Below, in pieces: positions 22,980-29,979 of a stretch of 48,637 nt of DNA. Origin of the DNA: Chloroflexota bacterium (lineage in GTDB: Bacteria; Chloroflexota; UBA6077; CF-72); contig JAFAOS010000453.1 in the NCBI GenBank assembly GCA_019247515.1, positions 1-48,637 of the forward strand. Direction: 5' to 3'. The position numbers were made by a program, and so were the translations under genes. Numbering within the stretch: the first letter of the stretch is position 1; each line of letters starts with the position of its first letter. The notes below the pieces were generated by a model that did not search any database, was not told where the DNA came from, and saw only the letters and a list, made by a program, of their open reading frames with translations.

Positions 22980-23591
22980 ATGGCTGACCCCAACCCCGTC
23001 GTGGTGCTTCAAGCTGAGGCGACACTCGCCACGCGATCTGGCGCCTTCAAGATTGCCGTCTTCAACGTCGAGGGCGCACCCGGCGAAGTCGCCGCGCTGA
23101 CCCGCGGACCTTTGCACGGCGACGCGATCCCACTGGTCCGCCTGCACTCCGAGTGCTTGACGGGCGACGTGCTCGGGTCATTGCGTTGTGATTGCGGCCA
23201 GCAACTCGACGCCGCGCTGGACCTGATCGCCAGCGCACCCTCCGGCGTGTTGCTGTATCTGCCGCAGGAGGGGCGCGGCATCGGTCTGGCGAACAAGATC
23301 CGCGCGTATGCGCTGCAGGACCAGGGGCTGGATACCGTTGACGCCAACCTGGCGTTGGGCCTGCCCGTCGATCGGCGCGATTACGCGGCTGCCGCGCACA
23401 TCCTGCTCAGCCTCGGGCTGCGCCAGGTTCGGCTGCTGACCAACAACCCGGCCAAGAGCGCCGCGCTTGAGAAGCACGGCGTGCAGGTCGTCGAACGGGT
23501 GCCGCTGGCGGTGCCGCCCAATCCCATCAACGTGGACTACCTGCGCACCAAAGCCGATCGCATGGGTCATCTGCTCGTCTTCGAGCACTGA
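22980..23591 (+). CDS. ribA: GTP cyclohydrolase II
   Basis: 203 residues, monofunctional (no RibB domain). Converts GTP to the 2,5-diaminopyrimidine precursor of riboflavin, releasing formate and pyrophosphate. Hallmarks are VRLHSECLTGDVLGSLRCDC with the three zinc-binding cysteines, YLPQEGRGIGLANKIRAYAL, and NNPAKSAALEKHGVQV. Good ribosome site before the ATG. Other riboflavin genes are absent; instead it is followed at 4-base spacing by an MDR dehydrogenase gene and then glycosyltransferases, a setting more like a specialised pathway using a GTP-derived pyrimidine or pterin than housekeeping riboflavin synthesis (inference). Confidence 0.93.
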   Translation: MADPNPVVVLQAEATLATRSGAFKIAVFNVEGAPGEVAALTRGPLHGDAIPLVRLHSECLTGDVLGSLRCDCGQQLDAALDLIASAPSGVLLYLPQEGRGIGLANKIRAYALQDQGLDTVDANLALGLPVDRRDYAAAAHILLSLGLRQVRLLTNNPAKSAALEKHGVQVVERVPLAVPPNPINVDYLRTKADRMGHLLVFEH

Positions 23592-23595
23592 GTCG

Positions 23596-24603
23596 GTGGT
23601 CGTCAGGAGCGTCTGGTTCGCCGGCGCCCGCCAGGTCGAGCTGCGGTCCGAAGCCGAATCATCTTCGCTGGGCGCGTCCGACGTGCGAGTGCGGGCGATC
23701 GCTTCGGCGATCAGCCACGGGACGGAGATGCTCGTCTTTCGCGGGCAGGTGTCCGAGGACCTCGAACTGGACCTGCCGACGCTGCGCGGCTCGTTCGAGT
23801 TTCCGATCAAGTACGGCTACGCGAGCGTCGGTCGAGTGGTCGAGTGCGGGGCCGCGGTGCAGACCCTCAGTCCGGGAGACAACGTCTTTGTCCTGCACCC
23901 GCATCAGACCGAATACGTCGTGCCCGACTCCATGCCGATCCGCCTGCCGGCGGGTCTCAACCCGGAGTGCGGCGCTTTTCTGGCCAACGTCGAAACAGCC
24001 ACGAACATCGTGCTGGACGCCGCGCCGCGCCTGGCCGAGCGCGTCGTCATTTTCGGCCAGGGCGTCGTCGGCCTGCTGATCACGCAACTGCTGAGGCGGA
24101 CGGGTGTCAGCCAGATCGCGGTCGTCGACCCCCTCGAAGCACGACGCAAGTTGGCGTGCCAGCTTGGCGCCGACACCGCGTATGAGCCGGGCGTGGATTT
24201 GACGGGCGAGGACTTCGACCTCGCCATCGAGGCCAGTGGCAGTCCCGCTGCGCTCGACCAGGCGCTGAGAAGTGTCGCGTTCGGGGCCACGGTTCTGGTC
24301 TGTTCGTGGTACGGCACCAAACCCGTGCCGCTGCTGCTCGGCGGGCCGTTCCACCGCCGCCGCCTGCGCATCGTGAGCTCGCAGGTCGGGACGATCGACG
24401 CGGCGCTGCAGCCGCGCTGGTCGCACGCCCGCCGTCTCGGGGTCGCCCGCGATCTGCTCTCCAGGCTCGAACTCGAGCCGCTGATCAGCCACCGCCTGCC
24501 GTTCGACCAGGCTGCCGAGGCCTATCGCCTGGTCGACGAGCACCCGGAAGCGACCGTCCAGGTCCTTCTGACCTATCCCGATTCGGCGGCCGCGCGCAAC
24601 TGA
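23596..24603 (+). CDS. Medium-chain dehydrogenase/reductase (zinc-type alcohol dehydrogenase-like)
   Basis: 335 residues from GTG 23596, the first usable start after the ribA stop; the longer frame from 23467 lies inside ribA. GroES-like N-terminal domain (SAISHGTEMLVFRGQ, GYASVGRVVECGAAVQTLSPGD) and a Rossmann domain with VVIFGQGVVGLLITQLLRRT and an acidic residue after beta-2 (VVDPLEARR), which favours NAD. Canonical catalytic-zinc cysteines are not obvious, as in BchC-like members. Likely co-transcribed with ribA. The 3' end overlaps the convergent glycosyltransferase by 31 bp. Substrate unknown. Confidence 0.82.
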   Translation: MVVRSVWFAGARQVELRSEAESSSLGASDVRVRAIASAISHGTEMLVFRGQVSEDLELDLPTLRGSFEFPIKYGYASVGRVVECGAAVQTLSPGDNVFVLHPHQTEYVVPDSMPIRLPAGLNPECGAFLANVETATNIVLDAAPRLAERVVIFGQGVVGLLITQLLRRTGVSQIAVVDPLEARRKLACQLGADTAYEPGVDLTGEDFDLAIEASGSPAALDQALRSVAFGATVLVCSWYGTKPVPLLLGGPFHRRRLRIVSSQVGTIDAALQPRWSHARRLGVARDLLSRLELEPLISHRLPFDQAAEAYRLVDEHPEATVQVLLTYPDSAAARN

Positions 24604-25637
24604 CCGAAGAACATCTCGGCAACCTGCTCCCAGGTCGGCCGCTGCATCGCCCGCCGGCGCGCGGCGGCGCCGAGTCGCGCGCGCAGGTCGGCGTCGTCGG
24701 CGAGTCGCCGAAGCGCGGCGGTCAGGCCGGACGAGTCGCCAGGCTGAATCAGCAGCCCTTCACGCTCGTGGTCGGCGAGGTACGGCAGGTTGCCGGCCCG
24801 CCAACCGACGACGGGAAGTCCGCAGGCCATCGCTTCGCCATACACCGTGCCGTACGGTTCTTTGAGGCTCGGCAGCACGAAGACGTCGGCCGCCGTATAC
24901 AGCGCGGCGACCTCGCCCACCGAGACCGGCCCGTGCACGACAACGCGTGTGAACAGGTCGGGCTGGCCGAGGCGGGCCCAGACCCGGCGCGCGTAGGCGG
25001 GCTCGACGGCGGTTCGCCCGACCAGGTGCAGCGTGCCTGCCTGGGCCTCGAGCGCGGCGAACGCCTCCAGCAGGCTGAGGATCCCTTTACGCTCTACCCA
25101 GTTGCCGACACACAGAAAGCTCGCCCGGTGGCCGCGGCGCAGGTCGCCGGGCCGCGGGCCAGGCTCCATCGCCACGTCACGACCGGGCGGGACGACACTG
25201 AGACGTTCAGGCGCCAGTCCCTGTCGGCGCAGATCGTCGGCCAGCGATTCGCTGGCGAGCAGCAGCCGTCGCAGATGTCGATAGGCGAGTCGATCGAGCC
25301 ACGCCTGGAGCGTGGAACGCGGCGGACCGAAGTCGATGCCGCCCGGCGGTTGGTGCAGCATGCCCACCATCGGCAGATTCGGCGCGTCGAAGGCCAGACA
25401 CCAGGCCATGATGCTGTCGACAACCACCACGTCCGGCGCTCGCCTTTGGATTTCGTCGATCACGCGGCGCGCTTCGGCAAGTGCCAGGGGAAACGCCCGC
25501 TCGGCAAACGACACGAACTCGAGACGTGCCGCGTGCGCCGGGGCCAGCTCGGCCAGGCGCCGATGAAACAGGTAGCCCCCCGTCAACTGGCGCGGGTCGC
25601 CGAGCGTCACCAGGACCGCGCGTAGGGTGCGCGTCAT
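24573..25637 (-). CDS. GT4-family glycosyltransferase
   Basis: 354 residues, GT-B fold. N-terminal acceptor domain (RAVLVTLGDPRQLTGGYLFH). C-terminal nucleotide-sugar domain with FLCVGNWVERKGILSLLEAF, LYTAADVFVLPSLKEPYGTV and the family E-x7-E region (EPYGTVYGEAMACGLPVVG). Retaining transfer from a UDP- or GDP-sugar is expected; acceptor unknown. Its 5' end overlaps the 5' end of the divergent glycosyltransferase at 25627 by 11 bp, so promoters for each must lie inside the other gene. Confidence 0.88.
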   Translation of the reverse strand: MTRTLRAVLVTLGDPRQLTGGYLFHRRLAELAPAHAARLEFVSFAERAFPLALAEARRVIDEIQRRAPDVVVVDSIMAWCLAFDAPNLPMVGMLHQPPGGIDFGPPRSTLQAWLDRLAYRHLRRLLLASESLADDLRRQGLAPERLSVVPPGRDVAMEPGPRPGDLRRGHRASFLCVGNWVERKGILSLLEAFAALEAQAGTLHLVGRTAVEPAYARRVWARLGQPDLFTRVVVHGPVSVGEVAALYTAADVFVLPSLKEPYGTVYGEAMACGLPVVGWRAGNLPYLADHEREGLLIQPGDSSGLTAALRRLADDADLRARLGAAARRRAMQRPTWEQVAEMFFGQLRAAAESG

Positions 25638-26733
25638 TCACGTCGCTCCAACGCCATTCGGCGGCGCCGGGCTGTTTGGTGGCGGCGAGCGGTACCCGCT
25701 GGAGCTGGCCCGCGCCCTGGCGCGGCAGGTCGACTGCGAGCTGGTGACGTTTGGCAGGTCAGCACGCGCCGAGACCGGGTCCGCCGGGCTGCGCATCCGC
25801 ACGCTGCGGGCCGTCGCCTGGCAAGGCGGCCATCCCGCGCACCCATTCTCGCCCGCGCTGGCAGGCTTCATCACCCGAGCGCGGGCGGACGTGGTGCACA
25901 CCCACCACATGCGCAGCCTGCCGAGCCGAATGGCCGCCCTGGTCGCCCGAGCCCGGCGCACGCGCACCGCCGTGACCGACCATGGCCTCCAGGGAGGTTC
26001 GTGGCGCGGCCTGCTGCCAGGGCTGTTCGATCGTTTCCTGACGGTCTCGGCGTACTCGGCCCGTGAGCTCGACGCGCCCCCCTCCCGCACGCGGGTGATT
26101 TATGGCGGCGCCGACCCCGAGCGCTACGCCCCGGACCCGCGAGTGCCCCGCCTTGGCGTCCTGTTCGTCGGCCGCCTCACCCCTCACAAGGGCGTCGACC
26201 GCCTGCTGCGGGCCCTGCCCGAGGGCGCCAGCGTACGGATTGTTGGCTCGGGGGGCCACGATCCGCTGCCACCCGAGCGTGATTACCCGAAGCTTCTCCA
26301 GCAACTGGCGTGCGGCAGAGACGTTCACTTCGCTGGACCCGTCGCCGACAGCCAGCTTCCGCTGATGTACCGCTCCGCGCAGGTCCTGGTCCTGCCGTCC
26401 GTCGACGTCACGTGCTATGGCAAGCCCATCGCCGTCTCGGAGCTCCTCGGTCTCGCCGTGCTCGAAGCGATGGCCTCCGGGACACCTGTCATCGCCAGTC
26501 GGCTCGGCGGCCTGCCCGAGATCGTGCGCGACGGCGAAACCGGCTTCCTCGTGCCGCCCGGCGACGTCGCTGCCCTTCGCGAGCGACTGCAGACCCTTCT
26601 CGGTGACCCGTCCCTGCAGAGAAGACTCGGCCAGAATGCGCGCCAGGACGTGCTCGACCGCTTCACCTGGCGCAAGGTCGCCGAACGCTGTCTTCAAGCC
26701 TATTCAGACGTTCTCCACACCCAGGTCCGCTAA
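25627..26733 (+). CDS. GT4-family glycosyltransferase
   Basis: 368 residues from GTG 25627, a start fixed by the family's N-terminal strand (MRVIHVAPTPFGGAG). GT-B fold: ADVVHTHHMRSLPSRMAAL in the acceptor domain, VLFVGRLTPHKGVDRLLRAL at the start of the donor domain, and GLAVLEAMASGTPVIASRLG as the E-x7-E-type donor site. Divergent from, and overlapping, the other GT4 gene. Its 3' end overlaps the convergent trehalose-phosphate synthase gene by 30 bp. Probably acts with its neighbours on an exported glycan or glycoside; substrate unknown. Confidence 0.88.
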   Translation: MRVIHVAPTPFGGAGLFGGGERYPLELARALARQVDCELVTFGRSARAETGSAGLRIRTLRAVAWQGGHPAHPFSPALAGFITRARADVVHTHHMRSLPSRMAALVARARRTRTAVTDHGLQGGSWRGLLPGLFDRFLTVSAYSARELDAPPSRTRVIYGGADPERYAPDPRVPRLGVLFVGRLTPHKGVDRLLRALPEGASVRIVGSGGHDPLPPERDYPKLLQQLACGRDVHFAGPVADSQLPLMYRSAQVLVLPSVDVTCYGKPIAVSELLGLAVLEAMASGTPVIASRLGGLPEIVRDGETGFLVPPGDVAALRERLQTLLGDPSLQRRLGQNARQDVLDRFTWRKVAERCLQAYSDVLHTQVR

Positions 26734-28158
26734 CTGGGCGTTGATCCAGTCGCGCGCCGACCAGCGCAGCACTCGACCGAGAAAGCGCGCGTGCCGTTCG
26801 CGCTGCTCGGCCGGCGGCATGTCCAGGGCGTCCGCCATTGCCCGCGCGGTGCCCTCGACGTCCAGCGGCGAGATCAGCAGCGCGCACTCGGCGGCGTCGG
26901 CCGAGACGCCCGCGGTTTCCGAGACGATCAGCACGCCGGGCGTTTCGGCGACAACGGCCCACTCCTTGGCGACCAGGTTCATGCCATCCTGCAGCGAGTT
27001 GACCAGCAGCACCCGGCAGCGTTCCATCGCGGCCAGCGCCTGTTCGCGGTCGTTGGTATAGAAGACTCGAATTGGCGGGCCGCCACACGCCTCGCCAAAG
27101 CGCGCGTTGGTGTCGTCGATCGTCCGATACACCGTGTCGCGGTAGGCGCGGTACACGCTCAGGTCGGTCCTGGACGGGACCATGAACGCCAGGAAGCGAA
27201 CCCGCCCGCACAGGTCGGGCCGCATCTCAAGCAGGCGGCTGAACGCCAGAAAGCCGACCTGCTGGTTCTTGCTCGGGTCCAGGCGGTCCACCCGGATGAT
27301 CGTCATCGCTTCGCCCCGGTCCGCCGCGAGCCGCGCGTGAGCGGCGGAGACTTCGGCGGTGTGCATGATGCGGCGTAGCGAACGCGGCTCGACGCTGGCC
27401 GGGTAGTCGCGCACGAACGAGCGCCGACCGTCGGCCATCAGCACGCTCCCGGAGTCGGCGTCGATGTGCACGTCCAGGAACTCGGCACAACACGACAGGA
27501 AGTTGCGCACGTCCATCCGTGTCTGCAGGCCTACTACGTCCGCGCCGAGCATGCCCCTCAGGATCGTTTGCCGCCACGAGTCAGGAATCAGGCGCAGGAC
27601 CGGCGGGTCGGGAAAGGGGATGTGCGTGAAGTGCAGAATGGGTGTCTCGGGAAACGCCCCGCGCAGCAGGCCCGGCAGCGGATACAGGTGGTAGTCCTGA
27701 ACCAGGAATGCCATCGGCTGCCGACCCGACCGCACGACCGCCGCCGCGAGACGTGCGTTGGCTTCGAGATAGCGACCCCAGGCCTGGTGGCGCGCGCTGT
27801 CCAGGTATTCGAATCCGCCGGCGCCGATCATGCGGTGCTGGAGCATCCACAGCACCTCGTTGCTGATCTGACCGTAATAGGCGTGATACGTGTCCGCGGG
27901 CAGCGGGACGGGAAGGACGTGCAGTCGGGGGTCAGTCTGGTCGGCGGCCGTGGTGAACAGGCCGCTGCGGGCCAGGGTGGCGTCCGGAGGCTCCGAGACG
28001 CAGCAGAACCAGCCCACATTGGACCGCCGCGCCAGCGGGGTGAGCATGCTCACCAGTCCGCCAGTCGCGGTACGGGTCACCCAGGCACCGTCTTGCCAGA
28101 CGAAATCGTTAGGCCCCCGGTTGGCCACGATGACAATGCCGGTGCGCGACGAGGTCAA
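26704..28158 (-). CDS. otsA: Trehalose-6-phosphate synthase (GT20)
   Basis: 484 residues. Joins UDP- or another NDP-glucose to glucose 6-phosphate. Visible motifs are IVIVANRGPNDF, TATGGLVSMLTPL, FLVQDYHLYPLPGLLR, LHFTHIPFPDP, RVDRLDPSKNQQVG and NSLQDGMNLVAKEW. The usual RLDYSKG is changed to RLDPSKN, and PLRDGMNL to SLQDGMNL, so it is a divergent member; a related glycosyl-polyol phosphate synthase is possible. No OtsB phosphatase is in the window. Diverges from the formate dehydrogenase genes with 51 bp between starts. Confidence 0.85.
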   Translation of the reverse strand: MTSSRTGIVIVANRGPNDFVWQDGAWVTRTATGGLVSMLTPLARRSNVGWFCCVSEPPDATLARSGLFTTAADQTDPRLHVLPVPLPADTYHAYYGQISNEVLWMLQHRMIGAGGFEYLDSARHQAWGRYLEANARLAAAVVRSGRQPMAFLVQDYHLYPLPGLLRGAFPETPILHFTHIPFPDPPVLRLIPDSWRQTILRGMLGADVVGLQTRMDVRNFLSCCAEFLDVHIDADSGSVLMADGRRSFVRDYPASVEPRSLRRIMHTAEVSAAHARLAADRGEAMTIIRVDRLDPSKNQQVGFLAFSRLLEMRPDLCGRVRFLAFMVPSRTDLSVYRAYRDTVYRTIDDTNARFGEACGGPPIRVFYTNDREQALAAMERCRVLLVNSLQDGMNLVAKEWAVVAETPGVLIVSETAGVSADAAECALLISPLDVEGTARAMADALDMPPAEQRERHARFLGRVLRWSARDWINAQLADLGVENV

Positions 28159-28209
28159 CTCTCAGAAGGTAAACGATGGCCGCTGGATGGTGGTCGTTAG
28201 AATTTCCGT

Positions 28210-29979
28210 GTGACGGCGACCCGCGATCTCGACGAACGCATCCAGGCACTCCCGCGCCGGCGGACATATCTGCTGCCGGCGCTCCACGAAGTGCACGCCG
28301 CGTATGGCTGGCTGCCCGCCGATGCGCTCGAGATGGTTGGCCTCCATCTGCGCGTGCCGAAGAGCGAGGTCTTCGGCATCGCCTCGTCCTTTCCAGACTT
28401 CAAGCTCGACGCGCCCGACCCGTCGACCACGCGCGTGTGTATGGGCGCCAGTTGCCGAGTGCTGGGTGGTCCGGCGCACGCCGAGGAGACGGCCGACTGC
28501 CTGTTCATCTGCGGTGTCGGGCCCGCCTCCGAGGTCGACGGCGTCCTGATCGGGCGCGGCGGCCTGCGCGTTGCCGCCCCGGAAGCCGACGCCGCGACGC
28601 TGGTCCAGGATGGCTCGTGCAGCCGCGCGGTGGCCGATACACCCCGTGCGGGCGGCACGCACGTCGGCTGCGCGGGCAACTGCTGGCAGGCTCCGTCGGT
28701 CAGTCGCGACGGCGGTCGCACGTGGACCTCTGGTTCGACGGCGTGGAGCCGACCCGCCGACGTCCGCCTTCTCGCCGACGTGGGTCGCGTGGACCCGTAC
28801 GCCGTGAAGTCGTACGCGGCGCTCGAAAAGGCGCGGTCGATGGGCAGTGACGCCGTCTGGCAAACGGTCAGAGACTCTGGGTTGCGGGGTCGCGGCGGCG
28901 CGTACTTCCCCGTGGGCGCCAAGTGGGAGACTGCCCGCAACACGCCCGCCGAGAAGAAGTTCCTGCTGGTCAACGCCGAGGAAGGCGAGCCTGGCGTCTA
29001 CAAGGACCGCCACCTGATGGAGGGCGATCCGCATCGCGTGCTGGAGGGTGTCCTGATCGCGGCGCTCGGGATGGGAGCGACCAACGTCGTCATCTTCGTC
29101 AACGGCGAGGCCAGGCTGTCGCAGGAACGCCTGCTGACGGCGCTGGAGACCGCTCGGCGGCTCGGCGTCGTCGACCTGCCGCTCGAAATTCGGCTGGGCG
29201 CCGGCGGCTATGTCCTCGGCGAGGAAACGGCGCTCATCAACGCGATCCACGGCCAGCGCGCCGAACCTCTGGCGCGGCCGCCGTTTCCTGCCGTCTCGGG
29301 CCTGCAAGCCAGCCCAACGGTCATCAACAACGCCGAGACCCTGAGCAACCTCCCCGACGTCATCCTGAACGGCCCGGACTGGTTCCGCTCCGTGGGGACG
29401 TCGGCCACTCCGGGCACCAAGCTCGTGAGTCTCGCGGGCGCGGTCCAGCGCCCCGGCCTGTACGAAGTGCCACTCGGGACTCCCCTCCAGGCGATCGTCG
29501 ACACCTGGGGCGGCGGACCAACCGGTGAGTTGAGCGCCGTGCTGGTCGGTGGCCCGTCGGGCTCGATCCTGCCAACCTCGCTGCTCGACACGCCGTTCGA
29601 CGTGCAGACCCTCCAGGAGGTCGGCGGGGTCCTCGGCGCCGGGGGCGTCGTCCCGCTGACCACCGCCCACTGCCCGGTCGCGGCGGTGCGTGAGCTCGTG
29701 GCCTACAACTCGCGCGAATCGTGCGGCAAGTGCACGCCGTGTCGCGAAGGTACTGTGCGGCTGCTCAACCTCTTCGACGACGTCCGCCGCGGTCAGGCCG
29801 CGTCGGACGCGCTCGACGTGCTCGACGAGCTGAACGACGTGCTGGCCTTCGGCTCGTTATGCGGCCTGGGCCAGATGGCGCCGAACCCGGTGCGCGCGCT
29901 GCGCAGGCATTTTGCCGATCAAATTCAGGAGCACCTCGCCGGCCGCTGCGCCGCGGGCGTGTGTGGCGGAGCTGCTTGA
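28210..29979 (+). CDS. fdsB: NAD-dependent formate dehydrogenase beta subunit (NuoE-NuoF fusion)
   Basis: 589 residues from GTG 28210. Residues 1-~165 are NuoE/FdsG-like with the full [2Fe-2S] set Cys77-x4-Cys82 (CMGASC) and Cys154-x3-Cys158 (CAGNCWQAP). Residues ~190-570 are NuoF-like: GLRGRGGAYFPVGAKW binds NAD/FMN, NAEEGEPGVYKDRHLMEGDP is the FMN site, and SCGKCTPCREG plus SLCGLGQ hold the [4Fe-4S] cluster. It passes electrons from the alpha subunit to NAD. Its TGA overlaps the next ATG (TGATG). The symbol follows Fds nomenclature; a bidirectional CO2 reductase role is not excluded. Confidence 0.9.
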   Translation: MTATRDLDERIQALPRRRTYLLPALHEVHAAYGWLPADALEMVGLHLRVPKSEVFGIASSFPDFKLDAPDPSTTRVCMGASCRVLGGPAHAEETADCLFICGVGPASEVDGVLIGRGGLRVAAPEADAATLVQDGSCSRAVADTPRAGGTHVGCAGNCWQAPSVSRDGGRTWTSGSTAWSRPADVRLLADVGRVDPYAVKSYAALEKARSMGSDAVWQTVRDSGLRGRGGAYFPVGAKWETARNTPAEKKFLLVNAEEGEPGVYKDRHLMEGDPHRVLEGVLIAALGMGATNVVIFVNGEARLSQERLLTALETARRLGVVDLPLEIRLGAGGYVLGEETALINAIHGQRAEPLARPPFPAVSGLQASPTVINNAETLSNLPDVILNGPDWFRSVGTSATPGTKLVSLAGAVQRPGLYEVPLGTPLQAIVDTWGGGPTGELSAVLVGGPSGSILPTSLLDTPFDVQTLQEVGGVLGAGGVVPLTTAHCPVAAVRELVAYNSRESCGKCTPCREGTVRLLNLFDDVRRGQAASDALDVLDELNDVLAFGSLCGLGQMAPNPVRALRRHFADQIQEHLAGRCAAGVCGGAA

